Source: Clostridiaceae bacterium (GTDB taxonomy: Bacteria > Bacillota > Clostridia > Acetivibrionales > DUMC01). Taken from it: a stretch of 11,286 nt of DNA. The stretch covers positions 1-11,286 of the forward strand of contig JAAZDH010000344.1 in NCBI GenBank assembly GCA_012512865.1, in the 5' to 3' direction. How positions within the stretch are numbered: position 1 is the first letter of the stretch; each line of letters opens with the position of its first letter. Below, in pieces: positions 1-6,642 of this stretch. The notes under the pieces were generated by a model. The model was given only the letters and a program-made list of their open reading frames with translations, searched no databases and was not told the origin of the DNA. A program made the translations under genes and the position numbers.

Positions 1-71
1 AAAATTTATTAAAAAGAGAATATTTTATTTGATAAGGCAGAAGAAGGCAAAAGTGGGTGGTGGATTTTACC

Positions 72-100
72 TTGACGATGCTTGCCTGCTCTAGTATAAT
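72..100 (+). promoter_or_regulatory. Sigma-A promoter of guaB
   Basis: The -35 box TTGACG (72-77) and the perfect -10 box TATAAT (95-100) are separated by 17 nt, which is the optimal spacing. Transcription should start near 107, giving a leader of about 75 nt. I see no purine-riboswitch core in that leader. A small hairpin, GCCCG (141-145) with CGGGC (158-162), lies just before the ribosome binding sites. Upstream, positions 1-71 hold only AT-rich sequence with no recognisable gene. Confidence 0.85.
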
Positions 101-162
101 ATATCCTAATATTTAAAACCATGAAATAAGGCGAAATATGGCCCGAAAAATTCACCCCGGGC

Positions 163-177
163 GGAGGGAAAGGGAGG
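163..177 (+). promoter_or_regulatory. Two consecutive Shine-Dalgarno sites before guaB
   Basis: GGAGG occurs at 163-167 and again at 173-177. The first is 11 nt from the ATG at 179. The second is 7 nt from the in-frame ATG at 185, which is the better spacing. This favours the start at 185, giving a protein beginning MDERFQREG, but the two starts differ by only two codons. The first site abuts the 3' arm of the leader hairpin (158-162). Confidence 0.6.
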
Positions 178-184
178 GATGCGT

Positions 185-1645
185 ATGGATGAAAGGTTCC
201 AAAGGGAAGGGCTCACATTTGATGATGTGCTTTTGGTACCTCAAAAATCCGAGGTGCTTCCAAGGGATGTAGATACTTCAACAATGCTCACAAGGGAAAT
301 AAAGCTCAATATTCCGCTGGCAAGCGCCGCCATGGATACCGTTACGGAGTCAAGGCTGGCCATAGCGATAGCCAGGGAGGGCGGAATTGGAATAATTCAT
401 AAAAACATGTCAATCGAAGATCAAGCAACGGAAGTTGATAAAGTAAAGAGGTCGGAGCACGGGGTTATTGTAGACCCTTTTTATTTATCACCCGATCATA
501 TTATTTTCGATGCCCTGGAATTAATGAAAAAGTATAGGATATCGGGGGTGCCGATAACCGAAAAGGGAAAACTTGTAGGCATATTGACCAACAGGGATTT
601 GAGGTTTGAAACGGACTACAAAAGGAAAATAAGCGAGGTTATGACAAAAGACAGGTTGATAACTGCACCTGAAGGGACAACACTAAATGAAGCAAAGGAA
701 ATACTGAGAAGGTATAAGATTGAGAAATTGCCCATAGTAGATAAGGATGGTTATTTAAAAGGATTAATTACAATAAAGGATATAGAGAAAGCCATCCAAT
801 ACCCCAACTCAGCCAAGGATTCGAACGGAAGGCTTCTTGCCGGGGCGGCGGTAGGCGTAAGCAAGGACATGATTGAGAGGGTTGAAGCCCTGGTTGGTGC
901 CAAGGTGGATGTAATCGTTATAGATTCGGCCCACGGCCATTCTGCGAATGTTATTAACGGTGTTAGAAGGATAAAGGAAAAGTACCCGGACTTGCCTGTT
1001 ATTGCAGGTAATGTGGCAACTGCCGAGGGGACAAGGGATTTAATTGCGGCAGGAGCGGATGCGGTAAAAGTAGGTGTGGGGCCTGGTTCAATCTGCACCA
1101 CGAGAGTAATAGCCGGTGCAGGGGTTCCGCAGATTACAGCCATACACGACAGTTACCGGGAGGCAGCGAAACATGGAATACCAATAATTGCCGACGGGGG
1201 AATAAAATACTCAGGCGATATAGTCAAGGCAATAGCAGCCGGGGCGGATGTTGTCATGCTTGGAAATCTTTTTGCGGGAACGGAGGAAAGCCCGGGGGAA
1301 TCCGAGATATACCAGGGAAGGCGTTTCAAGGTTTACAGGGGTATGGGTTCCATAGGAGCCATGCAGAAAGGAAGCAGCGACAGGTATTTCCAGGAGGATG
1401 TTAATAAACTTGTGCCTGAAGGAGTGGAAGGCAGGGTTCCTTACAAGGGTCCCTTGTCGGACACGGTGTTCCAGCTGATCGAGGGTCTGAAACACGGCAT
1501 GGGATATTGCGGGGTCAAGTCAATCGAGGAGTTGAAAACCAAGACCAAGTTTGTTAGAATAACCAATGCCGGGTTGAGGGAGAGCCATCCCCATGACATA
1601 AGCATTACCAAGGAAGCACCCAATTACAGCATAATGAATGTTTAG
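185..1645 (+). CDS. guaB: IMP dehydrogenase (GuaB)
   Basis: Cytoplasmic enzyme that oxidises IMP to XMP with NAD+, the committed step of guanine nucleotide synthesis. The protein is 486 aa from the start at 185, the normal bacterial length. It opens with the family N-terminus GLTFDDVLL. Two CBS domains occupy roughly residues 93-203 (including ISGVPITEKG and KLPIVDKDG), followed by the return into the TIM barrel. The catalytic loop GPGSICTTR carries the active-site cysteine near residue 304. IMP-binding segments IADGGIKYSGD and YRGMGSIGAM are present, as is the mobile flap EGVEGRVPYKG with its catalytic arginine. All key motifs look intact. It has its own promoter at 72-100. No terminator is visible in the 47 nt before the next gene, so read-through into the oxidoreductase genes is possible. 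An in-frame ATG at 179 would add two residues. Confidence 0.97.
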   Translation: MDERFQREGLTFDDVLLVPQKSEVLPRDVDTSTMLTREIKLNIPLASAAMDTVTESRLAIAIAREGGIGIIHKNMSIEDQATEVDKVKRSEHGVIVDPFYLSPDHIIFDALELMKKYRISGVPITEKGKLVGILTNRDLRFETDYKRKISEVMTKDRLITAPEGTTLNEAKEILRRYKIEKLPIVDKDGYLKGLITIKDIEKAIQYPNSAKDSNGRLLAGAAVGVSKDMIERVEALVGAKVDVIVIDSAHGHSANVINGVRRIKEKYPDLPVIAGNVATAEGTRDLIAAGADAVKVGVGPGSICTTRVIAGAGVPQITAIHDSYREAAKHGIPIIADGGIKYSGDIVKAIAAGADVVMLGNLFAGTEESPGESEIYQGRRFKVYRGMGSIGAMQKGSSDRYFQEDVNKLVPEGVEGRVPYKGPLSDTVFQLIEGLKHGMGYCGVKSIEELKTKTKFVRITNAGLRESHPHDISITKEAPNYSIMNV

Positions 1646-1692
1646 AATAATAAAAGTTAAAAAAATATGCGGGAATAAAGGGGAAAAATGGT

Positions 1693-2913
1693 ATGGCAAG
1701 AAAAGTATCGATTATACTGGTCGGCGCGGGCGGATACGGCAATATTTACCTTGGTGAAATGTTGAAAAAAATAGGAGATGAAAGGTTTTCAATTGCCGGG
1801 ATTGTCGACCCGGCCCCTCAAGGCTGCAGGTACCTGGCAGAACTTAAGGAACTGGGAGTTCCTTTTTTCAGTACAATTGAGGAGTTTTACGCTGAAAACA
1901 CGGCTGATCTCGCGGTTATATCTTCACCTATACACTTTCACCAGTATCATTCCTGTTATGCCATGACGCGAGGAAGCAACGTTTTATGCGAAAAACCCGT
2001 CAGCGCCACCGTGCAGGAAGCTTTAATAATGGCGGATGCAAGGGATAAAACGGGCAAGTTTCTTGCCGTCGGGTACCAGTGGTCATTTAATGATGCAATT
2101 CTTGGTTTAAAGAGGGATATAATTGCAGGCAGGTTTGGAAAGCCCCTGCGGTTGAAGACCATTGTACTGTGGCCGAGGGATGCCAGGTATTTCAGCAGGA
2201 AATGGGCTGCGAAGATAAAGGATGAACACGGCAACTGGGTGCTGGACAGTATAGCTGCAAATGCAACGGCCCACTACCTTCACAACATGTTTTTCGTAAT
2301 GGGCGAAAAAGAAGACGAAAGTATATATCCTAAAGAGGTAATGGCAGAATTGTACAGGGCTAATAATATTGAAAATTTTGACACGGCTGCGGCACGTATA
2401 ATTACGGAGAATGGTACAGAAATGATGTTTTATGCTTCCCATGCCGTTAATGAAAGTATAGGGCCGGTTCTTTACTATGAATTTGAAAAAGGAATGGTTT
2501 CATTAACACATGGAATGGACAACAACAGCTTGGTGGCCCGCTTTAACGATGGAACAATAGTGAATTACGGTAATCCGTTTGACAAGGAAATGGAGAAGCT
2601 TTGGGTATGTATTGACGCTGCAGCGGGCCTTGATGCAAGCATTCCATCAAGCGTTGAATCTGCCATTTCCCATGTTGTTTGCGTAAATGGGATGCAGGAA
2701 TCTGTTCCGGGAATAGCAGGTTTCCCCGAATCATTAATTAGGAAAGATGCCGACCGCCAGGTTACATGGGTTGAAGGACTGAAAGAAGTAATGCTTGAAT
2801 GTTACGAAGACTGGATTCTGCCGTCCGAAAAAGAAATCCCATGGGCAAAAGCGGGAGAAAAAATCAATCTCATCGGGTACAGGCATTTTGGCGGTTGCTT
2901 TGGTAAGATTTAG
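1693..2913 (+). CDS. Gfo/Idh/MocA-family NAD(P)-dependent oxidoreductase, longer paralog
   Basis: Predicted cytoplasmic dehydrogenase of the family that oxidises or reduces sugars, inositols and related polyols; the substrate cannot be read from the sequence. The protein is 406 aa. A Rossmann nucleotide-binding loop GAGGYG sits at residues 11-16, with an acidic residue ending beta-2 (VDP, Asp39), which suggests NAD(H) preference. The family signature CEKP is at 99-102, and its lysine is the usual catalytic and cofactor-contacting residue. The segment NATAHYLHN (190-198) stands where the family places its substrate-binding His/Asp motif, but lacks the usual GHxxD form. The C-terminal half should form the open-faced beta sheet domain. 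AAAGGGG about 8 nt upstream serves as ribosome binding site. It lies 47 nt after guaB and 90 nt before a second, shorter family member with little obvious identity outside the cofactor domain. The family assignment is firm; a specific enzyme name would be a guess. Confidence 0.88.
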   Translation: MARKVSIILVGAGGYGNIYLGEMLKKIGDERFSIAGIVDPAPQGCRYLAELKELGVPFFSTIEEFYAENTADLAVISSPIHFHQYHSCYAMTRGSNVLCEKPVSATVQEALIMADARDKTGKFLAVGYQWSFNDAILGLKRDIIAGRFGKPLRLKTIVLWPRDARYFSRKWAAKIKDEHGNWVLDSIAANATAHYLHNMFFVMGEKEDESIYPKEVMAELYRANNIENFDTAAARIITENGTEMMFYASHAVNESIGPVLYYEFEKGMVSLTHGMDNNSLVARFNDGTIVNYGNPFDKEMEKLWVCIDAAAGLDASIPSSVESAISHVVCVNGMQESVPGIAGFPESLIRKDADRQVTWVEGLKEVMLECYEDWILPSEKEIPWAKAGEKINLIGYRHFGGCFGKI

Positions 2914-2929
2914 CATTTTAAGTTTTGAA

Positions 2930-2985
2930 TTTTATAATTATTATAATTGGTAATTGACAATTGATAATCAATAATCATCCATAAT
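2930..2985 (+). repeat. AT-rich short palindromic spacer between the two oxidoreductase genes
   Basis: The spacer holds iterated TATAATTATTATAATT-like units, then two small adjacent palindromes, AATTG-A-CAATT and ATTGA-TAA-TCAAT, then a related AATAATC. TTGACA (2954-2959) is a perfect -35 hexamer, but the nearest good -10 (CATAAT, 2980-2985) is 20 nt away, so a promoter here is doubtful. It may be a decayed intergenic repeat. Confidence 0.4.
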
Positions 2986-3003
2986 AGGAGGTTTGCCGCA
3001 TCC

Positions 3004-3993
3004 ATGAAAATATGCATAATTGGTTCAACAGGGCATTACAATTATGTCTTGGAAGGCCTGAAGGGCGATCATGCAGCCAGGATAGCAGGTGTAACCCCGG
3101 GTTCAAAAGGGGAAAGGGTGGATTCTCTTTATAGTATTATAAAAAAGGATTACCCGGGTGCCCGGTTGTATGATGACTATTGCAGGATGCTTGACGAGTT
3201 GAACCCGGATATAGCCGTTGTATGCTGTTTTTTCGGGGACCATGCGAAAGTAGCCTCGGAAGTGCTAAAACGCGGCATACATTTATTCGTAGAAAAGCCT
3301 GTGGCAACCACCATGGAAGACCTTCACATGCTCAAGGAAATGTATGACAAATCGGGAGTCCTGCTTGCAGCCATGCTTGGCCTAAGGTATGCACCGTGGT
3401 TCCTTGCTGCGTGGAAGACTGTGAAAGAGGGCAAAATCGGCCAGGTAAGGCTTATGAATGCACAAAAATCTTATAAGCTTGGAAACAGGGGCGAGCACTA
3501 CAAGAAAAGGGAAACGTACGGGGGTACCATACCATGGGTGGGGAGCCATGCTATTGATTGGATTTATTGGTTTAGCGGCAAAAAGTTTGTATCTGTGTAC
3601 TCTTCCCATACCAATCATTTTAACAGTGAGCATGGTGACTTGGAAGTAACGGCTCTTTGCCACTTTGCCATGGAAGACGAGGTTTTTGCATCCGTGTCAA
3701 TTGACTATATGAGACCTGCTGCGGCAAGGGAACATGGTGATGACAGGATAAGAGTAGTGGGGACAAAAGGCATCGTGGAAGTACGTAGCAGTGAAGCTTA
3801 CCTTTTTAGTGAAGATACGGGGGAGAACATAAGCTTAAGTTTACCCGGCGGGCAAAGTATATTCGGGGACTTTTTAAAAGAGGTTAGAAAAGAAGGAAAA
3901 TGCCTGGTCAGCGCCGAGGATTCTTTCTATGTTACGGAAGCATGCATTAAAGCAAGGATGTCTGCAGACGAAAACAGGATTGTATATTTTTAG
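3004..3993 (+). CDS. Gfo/Idh/MocA-family NAD(P)-dependent oxidoreductase, shorter paralog
   Basis: A 329-aa cytoplasmic dehydrogenase of unknown substrate. The N-terminus MKICIIGSTGH is a Rossmann beta-alpha start with a variant glycine loop (GSTGH rather than GxGxxG). The EKP signature is at 97-99 (VEKPVATTMEDL). The segment GGTIPWVGSHAIDWIYW (173-189) carries the His182-x-x-Asp185 pair typical of the catalytic site in this family. The C-terminal beta-sheet domain includes IRVVGTKGIVEVR (249-261), a common family element. AGGAGG (2986-2991) is 12 nt before the ATG, slightly long, and no better in-frame start is present. It follows the longer paralog in the same direction and is probably co-transcribed with it. 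Two such genes side by side usually belong to one sugar or cyclitol pathway, but no transporter, kinase or aldolase is in the window to name it. Confidence 0.88.
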   Translation: MKICIIGSTGHYNYVLEGLKGDHAARIAGVTPGSKGERVDSLYSIIKKDYPGARLYDDYCRMLDELNPDIAVVCCFFGDHAKVASEVLKRGIHLFVEKPVATTMEDLHMLKEMYDKSGVLLAAMLGLRYAPWFLAAWKTVKEGKIGQVRLMNAQKSYKLGNRGEHYKKRETYGGTIPWVGSHAIDWIYWFSGKKFVSVYSSHTNHFNSEHGDLEVTALCHFAMEDEVFASVSIDYMRPAAAREHGDDRIRVVGTKGIVEVRSSEAYLFSEDTGENISLSLPGGQSIFGDFLKEVRKEGKCLVSAEDSFYVTEACIKARMSADENRIVYF

Positions 3994-4058
3994 CATGCGG
4001 CAAATAAAGCAAATAAAATGGATAATAGGAGCAAGGTATAAATTTAGTGCAAGCATAC

Positions 4059-4113
4059 AAAAATTAATATAAAAATTAAGAAAATTATAAAAATTATGAA
4101 AATGTGGAAAAAA
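4059..4113 (+). promoter_or_regulatory. Helically phased A-tracts upstream of the greA promoter
   Basis: Six A-tracts of 4-6 bases are centred near 4061, 4073, 4082, 4091, 4100 and 4110. The spacing averages about 10 bp, one helical turn, and they end about 10 bp before the -35 box at 4124. Such phasing is expected to bend DNA, and proximal A-tracts act as UP elements for RNA polymerase alpha subunits. The intergenic region 3994-4058 before this shows no terminator and no gene. Confidence 0.5.
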
Positions 4114-4123
4114 TGTTAGCTTA

Positions 4124-4153
4124 TTGACAAAACAGTATAGCGTGGTCTATAAT
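4124..4153 (+). promoter_or_regulatory. Strong sigma-A promoter of greA
   Basis: A perfect TTGACA (4124-4129) and a perfect TATAAT (4148-4153) are separated by 18 nt. Transcription should start near 4160, leaving an unusually long leader of about 213 nt before the greA start codon at 4373. Confidence 0.88.
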
Positions 4154-4193
4154 AAATAGAACTTGGAGACACTTGTATATATTGTATTGCTTG

Positions 4194-4261
4194 ATGCCTT
4201 AGCACTGTTATGTTTCAGTGCTGTTTGTTTAATAATCCGGGTTGGCATGGCGGCTAAACAA
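4194..4261 (+). promoter_or_regulatory. Structured greA leader with terminator-like hairpin
   Basis: Hairpin 1 is a perfect 7-bp stem, AGCACTG (4201-4207) with CAGTGCT (4216-4222), loop TTATGTTT, followed directly by the T-rich run GTTTGTTT (4223-4230). This is the form of an intrinsic terminator. A second perfect 7-bp pairing, TTGTTTA (4225-4231) with TAAACAA (4255-4261), would absorb most of that T-rich run. ATGCC (4194-4198) can also pair with GGCAT (4244-4248) around hairpin 1. These features are seen directly. That they form an attenuator or release a short RNA of about 70 nt is inference. It matches no riboswitch class I recognise. The rest of the leader (4262-4356) shows no further structure or gene. 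Confidence 0.45.
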
Positions 4262-4372
4262 CAAAGATGATAAACGGCAGGAATGTTAAATAGCAGGAAT
4301 AAAGAAAACTTCAGCGCATATATTATCAACACAAAAATGATTATAAAAATGATTATAAAGGAGAGGCTTCAA

Positions 4373-4849
4373 ATGACAGGAAAAGAAGTCATATTAACTT
4401 ACGAAGGACTTAAGAAACTGGAAAGCGAGCTGGAATATTTAAAGGGTACAAAAAGGAGAGAGATTGCCGAAAGAATAAAGCAAGCATTATTATTTGGAGA
4501 TATAAATGAAAATTCCGAGTATGACGAGGCAAAAAATGAGCAGGCTTATATAGAAACGAGAATTGTACAAATTGAAAATATGTTAAAAAATGCGAAAATT
4601 ATAGATGAAGAAGATATAGATACCGAATCGGTAAGCCTTGGCTGCAGGGTTACAGTACTTGACATGGAATCGGGGGAGGAAGTCGAATATTTTATTGTCG
4701 GGTCCATGGAAGCTGATCCCGGAAAGCATAAAATATCAAATGAATCTCCCGTAGGCAGGGCGCTTATGGGAAAAAAGAAAGGGGATATAGTTGAAATTAA
4801 GGTACCTGCAGGTGAAATCAAGCTTAAAATACTTGGTATTGATAAATAG
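4373..4849 (+). CDS. greA: Transcription elongation factor GreA
   Basis: GreA enters the secondary channel of backtracked RNA polymerase and stimulates cleavage of the 3' end of the nascent RNA, rescuing stalled complexes. From the ATG at 4373 the protein is 158 aa, the standard GreA length. The N-terminal coiled coil spans about residues 10-75 and carries the acidic tip in GDINENSEYDEAKNEQ, the conserved segment that acts on the polymerase active site. The C-terminal FKBP-like domain (about 83-158) includes VTVLDMESGEEVEY, the SNESPVGRALMGKKKGD signature and VEIKVPAGEIKLKIL. AAAGGAG (4357-4363) lies 9 nt upstream and decides the start. The frame stays open upstream to an ATG at 4283, but that 30-residue extension lacks a ribosome binding site and is not GreA-like. 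Greater length is therefore rejected. It is followed by a strong terminator, and its adjacency to lysS is common in Firmicutes. Confidence 0.96.
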   Translation: MTGKEVILTYEGLKKLESELEYLKGTKRREIAERIKQALLFGDINENSEYDEAKNEQAYIETRIVQIENMLKNAKIIDEEDIDTESVSLGCRVTVLDMESGEEVEYFIVGSMEADPGKHKISNESPVGRALMGKKKGDIVEIKVPAGEIKLKILGIDK

Positions 4850-4858
4850 AAGCTTAAA

Positions 4859-4886
4859 AACCCCTTAACCAAGGGGTTGATTTTTT
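4859..4886 (+). terminator. Intrinsic terminator after greA
   Basis: A perfect 8-bp stem, AACCCCTT (4859-4866) with AAGGGGTT (4871-4878), closes the tetraloop AACC and is followed by GA and six T residues (4881-4886). An A-run before the stem means it could also work on the opposite strand. It ends the greA transcript 9 nt after the stop codon and separates it from lysS. Confidence 0.92.
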
Positions 4887-5021
4887 AACAGGGTTATTGT
4901 CCCAGGATGTACTGAGCGGACGGCAAAAAAATATGATACGACAAAGGAGCACGGCATACCCTTGATTTGCAAAAATCCTCGCGTATTCTGTCCCGCCTTT
5001 TACAAAGAGATTTCTACGGCC

Positions 5022-5050
5022 TTGAAATACTGTATTCATTTATATATAAT
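5022..5050 (+). promoter_or_regulatory. Sigma-A promoter of lysS
   Basis: TTGAAA (5022-5027) and a perfect TATAAT (5045-5050) are 17 nt apart. The start site should be near 5057, giving a leader of only about 24 nt that contains AAAGGAGG (5066-5073). So short a leader leaves no room for a T-box. The stretch 4887-5021 before it shows no convincing gene or structure. Confidence 0.85.
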
Positions 5051-5080
5051 AATTTCATAAGATACAAAGGAGGACCTTTT

Positions 5081-6574
5081 ATGCCTGACATTTCAAGTTA
5101 TGTAAATGATGCAGGGGATCTGAACGAGATACTGAAAGTAAGAAGGGAAAAATTAAAGGAGCTTAAAGATAATAATAAGGACCCGTTTAAGATTGTAAAA
5201 TACAATGTAAACAGTTCAAGTTCACAAATAATTGATAATTTCGAGGAAATGGAAGGAAAACTTGTTTCCATTGCAGGAAGGATAATATCAAAAAGGGGCA
5301 TGGGGAAGGCTTCTTTTTGTGATATACAGGACAGGGATGGGAAAATCCAGGTTTATGTAAGGTTGGATGAAGTAGGCAAATATTCCTATGAGGATTTTAA
5401 AAAATTTGACATTGGCGATATTATAGGTGTTGAGGGGAATGTTTTCAAAACCCATTCCGGGGAAATATCGATAAAGGCCGTAAGTTTATTGTTACTGGCC
5501 AAGTCCCTGCAGCCTTTGCCCGAGAAATGGCACGGCTTGAGGAACATTGATTTAAGATACAGGCAAAGGTATATTGACCTCATAGTAAACCCCGAGGTGA
5601 AAAATACATTTATTACCAGGACCAAGATAATAAAAGCAATACGCAATTACCTTGATGAAAGGGGCTTCCTGGAAGTGGAAACCCCCCTCTTGAATGTTAT
5701 CCCCGGGGGCGCTGCCGCAAGGCCGTTTATCACGCACCATAACACCCTTGACATGGACCTGTACCTGAGAATATCCCCGGAGCTGTATTTAAAGCGGCTT
5801 ATTGTAGGCGGGCTTGAAAAAGTATATGAATTGGGGCGGGCTTTCAGGAACGAAGGCATATCGGTAAAGCATAATCCCGAATTTACAATAATGGAAGTAT
5901 ACGAAGCTTATACCGACTATATCGGTATGATGGAACTTGCCGAGGGGTTGATTTCCACGGTTGCCAAGGAAATACTTGGGACAATGAAGGTAAATTACCA
6001 GGACGTGGAAATAAACTTAGAGCCGCCATGGGAAAGGATAACCATGATTGAGGCAGTAAAAAAATACACGGGAATCGATTTTGATAAAATAAACAGCGAC
6101 GAAGAAGCAAGGGGAGTTTTACAGCAGAAAGGACTGGAATTCAAAAAAGATGTAAAATGGGGAGAGGTACTTTACATGGTTTTCGAGGAGTTTGTCGAAG
6201 ACAAGCTGGTACAGCCTGCAATTGTTTATGACTACCCTGTTGAAGTATCTCCCTTAACGAAAAGAAAACCGGAGAGGCCTGAATTGACCGAGAGGTTTGA
6301 AATATTCATTGCCGGGAGAGAAATGGGAAACGCCTATTCTGAGCTGAATGACCCGCTGGACCAGCGTGAAAGGTTCCTGGACCAGATGAGGAAAAGGGAA
6401 GCTGGTGACGAGGAAGCAAACATGATTGACGAGGACTTTTTAAATGCCATGGAATATGGCATGCCGCCAACGGGTGGGCTTGGGATTGGTATAGACAGGC
6501 TTGTCATGCTGTTTACGAATTTACCGTCCATCAGGGATGTGTTGTTATTCCCGACCATGAGACCAAGGCAGTAG
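5081..6574 (+). CDS. lysS: Lysyl-tRNA synthetase, class II
   Basis: Charges tRNA(Lys) with lysine using ATP, in the cytoplasm. From ATG 5081 the protein is 497 aa, typical of bacterial LysRS. An OB-fold anticodon-binding domain occupies about residues 60-140 (LVSIAGRI, then GKASFCDIQDRDGKIQVYV). The class II catalytic core follows: motif 1 around FLEVETPLLN (196-205), motif 2 around GRAFRNEGISVKHNPEFT (252-269), and motif 3 GLGIGIDRLVMLF (466-478). The substrate-pocket segment REMGNAYSELNDP (413-425) is also intact. AAAGGAGG with a 7-nt spacer fixes the start. The frame is open upstream to 4967, but that extension runs through the promoter and is not part of the protein. Greater than 60 nt separates its stop from the next gene, with no terminator, so some read-through into the sigma-factor gene group is likely. 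Confidence 0.97.
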   Translation: MPDISSYVNDAGDLNEILKVRREKLKELKDNNKDPFKIVKYNVNSSSSQIIDNFEEMEGKLVSIAGRIISKRGMGKASFCDIQDRDGKIQVYVRLDEVGKYSYEDFKKFDIGDIIGVEGNVFKTHSGEISIKAVSLLLLAKSLQPLPEKWHGLRNIDLRYRQRYIDLIVNPEVKNTFITRTKIIKAIRNYLDERGFLEVETPLLNVIPGGAAARPFITHHNTLDMDLYLRISPELYLKRLIVGGLEKVYELGRAFRNEGISVKHNPEFTIMEVYEAYTDYIGMMELAEGLISTVAKEILGTMKVNYQDVEINLEPPWERITMIEAVKKYTGIDFDKINSDEEARGVLQQKGLEFKKDVKWGEVLYMVFEEFVEDKLVQPAIVYDYPVEVSPLTKRKPERPELTERFEIFIAGREMGNAYSELNDPLDQRERFLDQMRKREAGDEEANMIDEDFLNAMEYGMPPTGGLGIGIDRLVMLFTNLPSIRDVLLFPTMRPRQ

Positions 6575-6642
6575 AATTGCAAAATTGGCGGACGCAAGAA
6601 CAATTATTAATACATTATTTGAGTCTTCGGGGGGGCTTTGGA

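Noticed and set aside
107..178. Purine riboswitch in the guaB leader
   Set aside because: The leader is only about 72 nt and lacks the three-way junction core; only a 5-bp hairpin is seen.
4283..4372. Upstream extension of GreA to ATG 4283
   Set aside because: No ribosome binding site, residues unlike GreA N-termini, and ATG 4373 has AAAGGAG at 9 nt and gives the standard 158-aa length.
4967..5080. Upstream extension of LysS or a small gene before lysS
   Set aside because: The stretch contains the lysS promoter (5022-5050), so it precedes the transcript. ATG 5081 has a near-perfect ribosome binding site.
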